From Isochrysis galbana (Eukaryota; Haptophyta; Isochrysidales; Isochrysidaceae), in assembly GCA_018136815.1 (NCBI GenBank), contig CM030935.1, positions 2,268,192 through 2,332,191 of the forward strand: DNA of 64,000 nucleotides, read 5' to 3'. The notes beneath the pieces are model-generated. The model was given only the letters and a program-made list of their open reading frames with translations, ran no database searches and was not told the DNA's origin. The position numbers and the translations under genes were made by a program. Shown piece by piece: positions 41,149 to 51,429 of the stretch (positions are counted from its first letter, which is position 1; the number at the start of each line of letters is the position of its first letter).

Positions 41149-41248
41149 NNNNNNNNNNNNNNNNNNNNNNNNNNNNNNNNNNNNNNNNNNNNNNNNNNNN
41201 NNNNNNNNNNNNNNNNNNNNNNNNNNNNNNNNNNNNNNNNNNNNNNNN
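41149..41248. other. Assembly gap (100 N)
   Basis: Exactly 100 N between a G/C-rich repeat and a purine-rich tract. A conventional gap of unknown true length. Confidence 0.99.
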
Positions 41249-41589
41249 AGAGGGTTGGACAGGGGGCAGGGGGAAGGGAGCTCGGAGGGTGTATGTGCGT
41301 GGGCTCTAGCGCTGCGGGAGGGGTCGGAGAGCGTGGGACGAAGGCCACAGATACCCCCGAGCACTCGGGAGCCGGAGCGGCGGGGCTGGGAGGACATGAG
41401 ACGGAGAGAGAGCAGGCGATGGGAGCGATGGCGATGGACTGGACGCACGATAAGGAGACACACACATACACTGGGCGGGAAAAGAAGACGAGCAGAAAGA
41501 AGACACAGAGGGCGGGAACGAACAAGGAAAAAAATAGGGCGGGGCGCCAAGCATATGAACGGCATTGGGCTGTACCGGCTGATTTGTTC

Positions 41590-42660
41590 CCTTGTCCAGA
41601 GGAAACTGTGTCTTGACCCAGCCCGATTGGTCGGCTTGTCGCGCGATAGCTGCGCAACAAATGGTGTTGCATGCGCACAGCTCCTCACCTTGTACCTTGT
41701 GTGAGAATGCAGTTGACTTCTTGTGCACTTCGCATACGCTTCGGCACACCGGCGAGCATCTTCGCCTTGATGTTGTCGAACAGTTCCTCACACCATGGCT
41801 AGCATTGGTTTCTCACACGCACGCGGCGCGCCTTCGTTGGGAGAGTTTGATGGGGACGGCAATGAAAAGCTTCTCTAGGACTCGATGGTGGTCAAAGTGG
41901 GAAGTGATGAAGGACCTTGCGGTGCATTTCGGCCAGCTGTAGCCCGGTCACTCACTCATTTTAATCACTATTTTCCACCTCCCCTGGGTGTCCAAGGATT
42001 CCTTAGGGTCCCCCCCTACCTGCCCCGGCAACTCCCTCCCCCCTCCGAACGACCCCCTCCCGCCGCATGACGAGCTTGAGATCAGGAATACGGTGGATGT
42101 GTGCTCTCTACCACAGTGGCAAACATTGGTAAGTAAGGTGAAGGGCGCCTTTGAATATTTGGAATGCCGGCTCACAGACAAGTGCGCCGCGCCTTATTGC
42201 TGCAAAGAGCAGCACCGCATTGCAGGTTTGTTGCGCGCATTCAACCCCTCGTTTGCCTCAGGGAATGTGGATGCATTGTGGGTGCGGCAGCTTGCAAATC
42301 TCCCTTGCTTCTCTCACGTCGCGGGGGTTGCCGATCAATTGACAAGAGAGCTTCCTGAATACCTTGTGGCATGCCAAGGAGCAAAGATCGAACATCGGGA
42401 CGTGTCAACTTTCACCAAAGACGTGTTGCAATGGTGGGCGTTCAATCATACGAAGCTCCCGACCTGGTCCCTTGCGGCTAGGATTGCATTTTGTCTCAGT
42501 CCTAATTCTGCCTCTTGTGAACGTGTGTTTTCGTTGTTGCAGTGCATGTTTGGTGCTAATCGTGCGACGTCTTTGGCTGACCAAGTGGAGGCATCAGTGA
42601 TGTTGCGATTCAATCGCAACAAGCGGACAAGCGGACGTCGATGTCCATTGTCACTGTGAG
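41590..42660 (+). pseudogene. hAT transposase remnant (copy 4, best preserved)
   Basis: First block 41690-41942: CTSHTLRHTGEHLRLDVVEQ, RWESLMGTAMKSFSRTRWWS, KWEVMKDLAVHFGQL, then a stop. Second block 41988-42659: FEYLECRLTDKCAAP..., DVSTFTKDVLQWWAFNH, TWSLAARIAFCLSPNSASCE, RVFSLLQCMFGANRATSLAD, the hAT C-terminal dimerisation region. The catalytic core is interrupted by at least one stop/frame change near 41940-41990 and the N-terminus is lost. It belongs to the same family as the copies at 8345, 19600 and 32638. Confidence 0.82.
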
Positions 42661-42944
42661 ATATGAGCTCATGTGTTGGGGTGAATGAAATCAAAAGGCA
42701 CTAACTAACTAAGCACTATGGAAAGTAGGAATGAGGGAAGATGGAGGCAGACAAAGAGGTAGAGTAAGTAGGGAGGGGCCCGCGGCCTACGGTACGGGAG
42801 TGTGGGTGTGGCAGGCGACGAATCGGTGCAAGTGCGAGGACCACTTATAATAATAGTATCGAGATATTTTTTGGGATATTTGGGCTGGCGCTTGGATATT
42901 TCTTGGATATTTTTGAGGGATATTTGGGCGAAGATTCGTGGATA
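42661..42944. other. Short flank with GATATTT repeats
   Basis: GGATATTT-type motifs recur (42860-42945): GATATTTTTTGGGATATTTG, TGGATATTTCTTGGATATTT. No gene. Confidence 0.5.
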
Positions 42945-43105
42945 TCCTGGCCTACCCCTAACCCCAATCCCCCTAGTAGTGTACGGGGGGAGCTGCCTGA
43001 TGGCGGGGGGAGTGGGGGTGTAGAAAGTATGCTACGTGCTACGTGTAGTAGGTAGTGGTTCCATTCGCCGCGAGTGCGGTAAGAATATTAGGATGTTTTT
43101 TTAAG
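42945..43105 (+). mobile_element. LINE 3' end remnant
   Basis: CCCCCTAGTAGTGTACGGGG, CTGCCTGATGGCGGGG, GGGGTGTAGAAAGT and the closing GGTAAGAATATTAGGATGTT plus T run correspond to the last ~160 bp of the element copies at 313 and 29096. Confidence 0.65.
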
Positions 43106-43757
43106 CGTGTACATGGAGCATGGAGAGGGTGGGGGGTGGCGAGCTAGCAAGTGATGGTGTTTCACCAGTAAAACACGTCGCGAGCGCGGCCGGGAGAAGT
43201 GTTAGTATTAGGTCTTCACTATAGCTAGTAAGTAGTAAGAGAGAGTAGCTTTTATTTAACACTATGAGGAAGTTGCCCTGGGATCAGCTTTGGGGCTTCG
43301 GGGGGGATGCGGCGGGTGAAAACTGAAAAATGCAAGTGGACCTCTATAGCTATGGTTATCATGTCTCGGGTGTTGCTACTACCTTCTCGTCAGTCCGACA
43401 GTCCCAACACCAGCTCTAAACGCTCGCTGACGTCTGACGTGCACACGCGCCCGCCCGCTGCATCAGTCTTCCGCTCCCAGCACCCGGGGGCTTCTTTCTG
43501 CCGGCTCCACCGAGAAATACATCCCATAATCGTGTATCGTGTGTGGGTGGGTGGGTCTACGCATCAGGGTCAGGGTCCTTTTGTGCCCAACATGCGACCG
43601 GTCGTCCACTCCACAGTGCTTGCAATGCATGGTGCAACGCCAACCACGCATCGTTGCCCACTATACATACAACCAACGTTCCCCATCACTTTCTCCAGCA
43701 CAAATAAAATCAAGTAAGGCATACTGTGATCCCACATGAGCCACCAGATGCCGTGTG
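43106..43757. other. Stretch without recognised gene
   Basis: Unassigned DNA between a LINE tail and the 3' end of DUS2. Confidence 0.45.
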
Positions 43758-45239
43758 CTAGCGATGTTCGGGTTCTCGAACACAGTCCGTTGCTTCTTCC
43801 CGTCGTATGCGTTTGGCAGGAGGGTCTTTAGGCAATGGGACCTCGGTCACGTCAGCACCTGGTTTTCCATAACTTCGACGTGCGAGAGCTGCTTTGCAGT
43901 GCATCGGCACCGTGCGCCATGCGTTCGATGGCAGAGCCGCCAGCTCAGGCAAATCAGGAGGGGGTTCCAATGTTAGGGGCAAGCGTGGAGGGCGGCAAAA
44001 TACGGCCTCGTCCTTCATCGCACTCGCTGCGCTGCGCAAGTCCGAATAGTCCTTAGCAGAACAAAGAGCCTTGAAGGCCTGCGTCTTGCCGTGCGAGTCA
44101 AGCATCTGCAATGCAACGTACTTGGTGTTGCCAACATGGTTTTCGACTTGCTCTGCAAGAGAAATGTATCGTGAAACCAAACTAGCCTGCACAGGAAACA
44201 AACAAATGGTGTCAGCGCAAGATCAGTACGAATTTTCATCCTGGAAAACACAAGACGATCCATTAGGTGGTTGCGTGGTATCCTTCTGCTGTCACGAGAA
44301 TCTGCTTGCAGTGGCGAAAGCACGCATTCGGCGATCTTTTAACACCTCAAGGATAGGAACATGAACGATGCTGTAGGCATGACTCTGGGTTAACCCTAGG
44401 ATACTTGGGGAGACAGGCTCTTGGAGATGGCTCGTGCATGCCATGCAGCCCACCTGTGTCACCAGCTTCGTCTCGTCCCTAGCAAACAGTGCAGGATTCC
44501 ACAAAGCGCCCCGTGCTAGCATCAACCCGTTTGCTCTAGTCATCTCCACAGCTCTATTAGCGTCAGCCAACGAGAAGACGTCTCCGTTCAGCAGCAAGGG
44601 TAACGACGTAGGGATTGCAGCACGTAGATCCCTCATCACATCCCACTGCGCCCAGAATCTGGGGCGATCTGTAACGCGACGGCAGTGGACAGCAACTGCA
44701 TCCACTCCGCAAGACTCTATCAAGCGAACTAACTCCAATGTCTTTGGAAACGAGTCCAGGATGCGTATCTTGCAGGTAACAGCGCGACGGCCGCCGAAGT
44801 TGCGCACTAGAGTGGTGAGAATGTCTCGAATACGCTCCGGCTGCGTCAGCAACGCCGAGCCCATACCGCCCTGAGTCGAGAACTTAACTGGACAGCCCAT
44901 GTTGACGTCGAGGGCTCGCACATCGTCTGCCACCACGTTGGCTGCGGCGAGCGCATCCGGACCTGAGGCCGTACCGAGTTGGAAGGCGACGCGCTCGTGC
45001 GGTATGGTTGAGAAGATGAGCTTTCCACCTGGGTTACGGTACTCCACTCTGCCGCAAGCAGAGAGCGAGCGGCGGCACGAAGCAATCGACCGGTCGATGA
45101 GCTCCTCTGAATAGACCATGTGCGCCCCGTACTCGGCGCAGAGCAGGCGGAAGGGAAGCGTATTGATGCGAACCATCGGCGCCAACACCCACGCACCACA
45201 ATATTGCCACACTCCCTCGTCGTCGCTAGGGGCGGCCAT
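43758..45239 (-). CDS. DUS2: tRNA-dihydrouridine synthase, DUS2-type
   Basis: Exon 1 45239-44346 and exon 2 44186-43758 with a 159-bp GTGTTA...GCAG intron give 440 aa. The ATG of MAAPSDDEGVWQYCGAWVLA is chosen; the frame also runs upstream to a possible ATG at 45407. The FMN-barrel motifs are clear: VLAPMVRINTLPFRLL, MVYSEELIDRSI, FQLGTASGPDAL, LDVNMGCPVKFSTQGGMGSA with the catalytic Cys (about 116), VDAVAVHCR, LLLNGDVFSL, MLARGALWNPALFA. Exon 2 supplies the helical tRNA-binding end (SRYISLAEQVENHVGNTKYV). The product reduces U20 in cytosolic tRNA. No double-stranded RNA-binding domain is visible in the C-terminal tail, unlike animal DUS2. Where exon 1 ends is the least certain point; a small extra intron near 44400 is possible. 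Confidence 0.88.
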
Positions 45240-45540
45240 TGAGCAAAGCCACGGTGCCGACGGACGGCGGCGCCGCGCGGAGGGGCACTTTAGTGCGGGA
45301 AGGCACAGTGTCCTCTCCCTCTCTAAAGTCCTGTCGTCCACACCTGGTAGAGTTTTCTTGTTGTGTAGTTTAATCCTAGTGCTGAGGGACCGTGCCTTTA
45401 TCGGCAACAGAGCCCCTACCCCGCGATGGCGGTGTGCGCTGTCAATGCATGGCTCGTCCGGTGTAAGTGGCTAGGGATGCTAGCCAACAAGATGCTCTAC
45501 AAAGAAGACTACAATCCTTACAGAGTCATCCCCTAGGGCG

Positions 45541-46515
45541 GTGAACTATACTTGATACTTGGTTTGCCGCCCATGAGGCATGAGGGATGAGGCGGGGGCA
45601 CGACCCCCCCCCTCTCTCCACTCCTCCCCTGCCGTGGGGAAGGAAGCACCCACCCTCCTGGCCCGCCTTATGGCTTGCCAGGGGCACATTGCCACACTGC
45701 CCTGCTGACCCACTCTCCTCCCCACAACCACAGCCACAGCCACAGGCGCTCGCCTGAATCGCACGATCGCACGTCCTGGTCCTGGTCCTGGCCCGGCGTG
45801 GCAAGCTCATCGCTCCAACCCCTCCCCCCCCCCCCCCCCGGTCGACAGACAGACAAATGCAGCGTGGGGGGCCCAGAGGCTCAGGAGCGCCGGCGAGGGA
45901 GAGGCAGGGGAGGCCAGGGCCCAAGCCCCAGCCTCCTCTGCCCCCCCTGAGCGCTGAGCGCTGGCCTCCTGGCTCCTGGAGCCTCCAGGGGGCGCCAGCA
46001 GGCAGCTGCAGGCCTGCCGCAGGCGCGCCATCGCGCATGCCGCAGGAGAGGGGAGAGAGAGCGCGGAGAAGGGGGTGGGTGCGAGCGAGAGCTCCGCCCA
46101 CCGAAAACTAGGTAAGTCCCGCGCATGTTTACAAGGTAAGTCGGGACTTAGGCCGCCGCCTACCCGCCGGAAGTCGCGTTCCGTCGAAAGAGGGGGGGGG
46201 GTGCAAATCCCTTCCTCTCCCTCGCTCCATTCTCTCCCAGCGCTCTCCCTGCGGCGCGTCGCCATGCGGCGCGCCATGGCCTGCTCTCAGGGGTCCTTTG
46301 GGGGCTCCAAGAGGGCCAGCAAGGGCAGCTCAGGAGCTCAGGGGGCAGTGGAGGCTGGAGCTCAGCCCCTGGCCCCCCGTGCCAGGGCGATAGAGGGGAG
46401 AAGCACCGCAACAAGACAGGAAGAGGGAGAGGAAAAGGAAAGTGAGCGGGCGTGGATACGATATACCCGCGCAGGGCCGCAGGGCCGCGCGCTTGGCGAG
46501 ATTGATTGAGATTGT
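45541..46515 (+). mobile_element. Diverged LINE derivative, near full length
   Basis: Starts with a degraded hairpin (AACTATACTTGATACTTGGT) and follows copies 1 and 2 through CCCCTCTCTCCACTCCTCCC, GGCTCAGGAGCGCCGGCGAG and AGGTAAGTCCCGCGCATGTT. It ends near CTTGGCGAGATTGATTGAGA. More substitutions and no visible target duplication indicate an older insertion. Confidence 0.65.
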
Positions 46516-47072
46516 AAAGAATTTTTATACTTAGCTGGGCGTAGAAGCATGTGTGCTACTTTGTGGTTTATGGGCTGTCGGGTCAGTGTAGCGGTACTAG
46601 CCAACGTTGTACATTGTGATTAATGAATTTAGTGGTACATGCCGGTAGAAGATCGCAGCGATCAAATAAGAAGTGCGCGGACAATGCACACTCAATCAAC
46701 GTCCGCCATATTTTCGTGTTAGACGACCACCACCATCACCATCACACCGTGAGCCGTGTAAACAAATGATCCACCAATCACCATTGGCGTCGCAACATTG
46801 AAACTTACGACACACTCTTTCAAAAGTAGTTCCATGTACGAACGGCTCATGTTCACGTGAAATGTTTAGATGGGTATCATCCGCGCGGCCTCCAAAACGC
46901 AGCAACGTGCCCTTGCTCCCGAAGTATGCCGAGCACGGCAGCCACCGGCAATCCAAGGGATCAACCTGCTGGAATCATTAGCTGCCATGAAGAAGGCAGA
47001 TGATCGAGACCCCGAGCCTGCCTTGGAAAAATCCCATGCCATGCCGTCTCAGGGCCCAACACAAAAAAACAG
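46516..47072. other. Stretch without recognised gene
   Basis: 3' flank of the ClpC-like gene. No gene or repeat recognised. Confidence 0.45.
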
Positions 47073-50000
47073 TTACGGCACGTTGCGCTGCTCGGGCGCA
47101 ATGAGTGTCGGCGCGCCGATAGGCTGGGTCGCTGCCGGCTGTGAGCGAAGGGCTACATCACCGTCCTCAATACCACCACCACTCGTTGCGGGCACATGCA
47201 CCCTTTCTTTGCCGTTACTATTGCGTAGAACGATGCGTCCCAGAGCATCGACGTCGAGCGCTAGCTTGTCACCGGCGACAACGAACTGCTCGACAACCGC
47301 CTCCGCCACAGCGTCCTCACACATGGCTTGGACAGCGCGACGGAGCGGACGCGCGCCATAGGATTGCGAGTAGCCGCGTGCCACGACTGCCTCGACGAGC
47401 TCTCGGGATAGGTCTATCGACAAGTCCATCTCAATTTGGCATCGCTCCCGGAGCTGTGCAAACAGAAGCTGGGCAACCTCAGCGACCTCGTCGCGCTGTA
47501 GCGCCTGAAAAACAATTATTTCGTCAAGACGATTGAGCAATTCCGGCCGGAATCGTGAAGACATTTCGGACTTGACAGCGTTGCGCATCTCGTCGTACAT
47601 CGACTCGGCAGCATTCTGATCGCCGTCGTGAGTGGACAGGCCAGTGCGACCGCTCCCGCCTTGCGCAATACGCAGAATCTGTTGTGAACCAACATTGGAG
47701 GTGAGAATGAGCATCGCGTTCGTGAAGTCAATGACGCGGCCCTTGTTGTCCGTCAGTCGACCATCCTCTAGAACCTGTAGATTGATGCATGCACGAGCTT
47801 GAGTCAGGGACGCGTTTGGATCTGCGGGCTGTGCGGGGAAGGCGCACTACTGGTAACTGATGCGTATGCTTCACTAGGTGTCTGAGAAGTACGAGTCAAT
47901 TCAGAGAAACCGCCACCCGTGGGTTATCGTCATAACACCCCGAGTCGGTGAGAGATGGGCCATTGTGGATCACGCGTAAATGCTAAGCCAGAGCGTGTTA
48001 CCTGCAGCAATATGTTGAACACATCGGGATGTGCTTTTTCGATTTCGTCCATGAGCACGAGGCAGTGTGGGGAGCGGCGCACTGCTTCCGTTAGCTGTCC
48101 CCCAGCTTCGTAGCCCACGTATCCCGGTGGGGGGCCCGTGAGCCTCGACACCGAAAACGCCTCCATGTATTCCGACATGTCGAGGCGCACCATCGCCTTC
48201 TCCGAGCCATAGTAGGCCTCGGCCACCGCCTTGGCAAGCTCAGTTTTCCCCACACCAGTTGGTCCGGAGAAGACCAGCGAAGCCACCGGTCGGCGCGGGT
48301 CGCGCAGCCCGACGCGAGCGCGGCGCAGCGCGCGAGCAATAGCCGACACTGCCCCCGATTGGCCGATGACGCGTTTGTGAAGCGTCGACTCCATGTTAGC
48401 CATTCCAACCTTCTCGTCGGCGGTCAGCTTTGAGACTGGGATCCCCGTCCAATCAGCAACCACACGCGCAATGTCCGCTTCGTCCACCATGCGCATACCG
48501 GGTGTTGCGCCCTCGAATTCGTCCATCTGTCGACTCGCGCCGGCTTCGTCGATGAGATCAATGGCCTTGTCGGGATTGAACCTGGATTGTGCGCATGCAG
48601 CCCAATCAAAAAATAGCTACATCGTGACGGCAAATGCATTTATGATGACCTACCTGTCTGAGATGTAGCGAGATGCGAGGGCTGCCGCCGCGGAGAGCGC
48701 CCCATCGGAGTAGACCACGCCGTGGTATTCCTCATATTTTGATCTCAAGCCTGTCAAGATTGTCTCAGTTTGCTCGATCGACGGTTCAGGCACATTCACG
48801 GCCTAATGAGGGGGATGGGGGGCAACGGGGCAAGAGAAGACGTCACGAAGAGGGGTGGGTGGGGGGTGGGCTGGGAGTGGGGGTGAGGGGAGTCGTCATC
48901 GAGGCATGTGAAGATCTCCGGCACGGGCCCATCGTTTTTTTGAGGAAGCCAACTCACGGCCTCCGGAATGCACAAAGGTCGCACCATTCTTCCAGACCGT
49001 GTCCAGAGCGCAAGCACGATGGTTGGTGGCGGAACATTTACCTGAAAGCGCCGTTCAAGCGCTGCATCTTTCTCGATGTATTGGCGGTATTCTGCGATGG
49101 TTGTGGCTCCGATGCACTGCAACTCACCGCGAGCTAGTGCAGGCTTCAACAAATTGGCTGCGTCAATAGCACCCTCGGCAGCACCCGCACCGACGAGGGT
49201 ATGGAGCTCATCGATGAAGAGTACGGTCTCATTGGAGGCGGTCACCTCTTCGATAACGGACTTGAGGCGTTCCTCAAACTCGCCGCGGTACCTGTCATGG
49301 GGAACAGCGCCGAACGTGAAGCGAGCGCGACCACGATGAGCATCCAAATACTATGCAAGAATGCGTTTCGTCTCGCCGCACTTCGTCCGTTTGAGGCGAA
49401 CCGATACGTAGATCTATGTTGCCGAATTATGAAGGGTCTCCAATCCACTTGGGGCCTTGCCCGGGGGCGAAGCAGGCAGCACGCCATGGCACTACAGCAC
49501 TGATGCGTAGGTCAAGGAGCATACTCACTTCGTGTCTGCAACTAGGAGCCCCAACTCAAGCGAGAGCACTCGCTTGCCGAGCAGCTTTGCAGGCGCCTGC
49601 TCATCAACGATCCGTTGAGCGATCCCCTCAGCAATCGCTGTCTTGCCAACACCAGGGTCGCCAACGAGTACTGGGTTGGACTTGCGTCGTCTCACGAGGA
49701 TTTGCATGCAGCGACGCACCTGCGGACACAAATGAAGGGTGAAGTCTAAGCTCGAGCGGAAAAACCCTCGTGCATGGGTAGGAAACGAGATGTTGGGCTC
49801 CAACTATCCCAAATATGCACTAGCATGAGCATGCCTGCACTCACGGAAACGGGGACAAACACTAGCGCATGGTGACTCGATAATAGTTAAAGGTAACCAA
49901 GTGCAGCCACACACCTCATCCTCACGCCCGACGCACGGGTCCAATTTTCCTTGCCTGGCGCGCTCAGTCAAGTCGATGGAGCACTGGGCGAGCGTGGAAT

Positions 50001-50703
50001 TCTTAGCCTTTCGCGCTGACTTGTCGCCCGCCCCAACCAGCTCCTTATCCGATCGCTTGAGCTCATCGATGACAACGTCAAGGTCAGCTCCTAGTGTCGA
50101 GAGGAGCTGAATCGCACCATTAGCCTTGTCCCCTTTTGCGCCCCCCTTGGTGGGCTCGACTGCTTTGAGCATCAGCACCTTGGGTTTGACCAAGCTCTCA
50201 CCGTCGCTCTTGGCTTGCTCCAGCGCCGAGCGGAGGCAGCGCTCAGTGTCTGGTCCGAAGGGCAGGAGCTCATCACGCGAGGTGGAGGCGAAGATGCGCT
50301 CGAGGGGATTGACGCCGCCTCCACTCCGCTGCTGCAATTCGTCTCGCACAGGCTTGGTCTGAACTCCGGCGCGCTTAAGCGCCTCGGCGACGCCGTCCTG
50401 CTGGAGTGTGGCGGCTAGCAGCAGGTGCTCAGTGCCAATGGCCTCGACACCTAGGTTGCGCGCCTCCGTCTGCGCGTCCATGATCAGGCGCATCGCATCC
50501 TTATCATACTGGTCGAAGAACATCGCGGGCGCACGTGAGCGGCAGCGGAGAGGGGATGCACGAATGAGCGGCTCATGTTTATCGCTCATCACCGCCCCGC
50601 GTGCGCTGGCCACGCCGCGCAGGCCCTGAGCTGACGGATAGGCGGCGCCGGTCGGCCGCAGCGCTGACGCCGAGGGCAGCGCCAGAAGCAGCAGTAGCAG
50701 CAT
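47073..50703 (-). CDS. ClpC-like Hsp100 AAA+ chaperone, plastid-targeted, no middle domain
   Basis: Six exons: 50703-49915, 49719-49529, 49291-49042, 48802-48654, 48581-48002, 47774-47073, all GT-AG and in phase, total about 886 aa. N-terminus [14 protein letters not shown] is a signal peptide, followed by a basic Ala/Ser/Arg-rich transit-like stretch, as for a complex plastid. The Clp N-domain double repeat spans about 50-190. The first AAA module has GDPGVGKT (283-290) and [13 protein letters not shown]; the second has GPTGVGKT (566-573), [12 protein letters not shown] and [13 protein letters not shown]. Between the modules only ~40 residues follow AIDLIDEAG, all inside exon 5, so the coiled-coil of ClpB and the UVR segment of ClpC are both absent. 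No GF-type ClpP loop is evident after [10 protein letters not shown]. It should unfold proteins in the plastid stroma, but its ClpP partnership is doubtful. Confidence 0.9.
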
Positions 50704-51274
50704 CGCGGAAAACGCGGAGAGGAGTGAAAGGTTGTCGGATGGGAGGGGAGGGTTGAGGAGAGGGTGGGAGACGAGCGGAGATCGAGGAGGAGAGAGGATG
50801 GCGGGGAGAGGGGAGAGGGGGGGTGCGGTGGGGAAGAGAGGAAGAGAACGAGCGGAGGACTGGGTGGCGAGATGGGCGCGAGAGAGTGGGAGAGAGTGGG
50901 AGAAGAGTATAAGGAACCGAGAGAATAACAAGAGGAAGATTTTTACTACGGGCAGGAGAGGATCGGACATCTACGTAATGTTATGAAGAGGGAAGAAGAA
51001 GGAGACGGCGGGAGGGCAGCAGCAGCAGCCCGCCAACAACAAATCAGAGGCCGACCTGAAAAGATGGGAAGCGAGAGAAGAAAAGGTCGAGAAGCCAGCA
51101 GAGGAAATGGATGAGAGAATCGCCGTCTCCTCCTGCTGCTGGCCGACCGAGAGTGTTGCAGAGAGGGCGAGTGGGACACAGAGATAGACAGATATAAACA
51201 CACCGCATCTTCCAGGAAATTGCTTGTGCCGCGGCCCCTCGAGTACAACAGAGTAATAGAGTTCTCCTACAAGT
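50704..51274 (-). promoter_or_regulatory. Upstream region of the ClpC-like gene
   Basis: Purine-rich (GGGAGAGG...) on the + strand to about 50930, then mixed sequence up to the TTAA transposon. Before that insertion this region and 55803-56060 would have formed one ~830-bp divergent promoter between clpC and UFSP2. Confidence 0.4.
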
Positions 51275-51429
51275 TTAAGGTGGCGGCCGTACGGGCTCCG
51301 AGGTCCCCCCCCCTCCCCCCCCCCCCCCCCCCCTCCCCCCCCCGACTCGCGGGAGCTTGCGCCCTCTGAGCGAGGGCGCGAGGGAGAGCCACCCACCCAC
51401 CCACCCACCCACCAACTGGGCCGACCAGG

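Noticed and set aside
47073-50703. ClpB naming of the Hsp100
   Set aside because: ClpB needs a long coiled-coil middle domain, which is absent; the second AAA module ([20 protein letters not shown]) follows ClpC.
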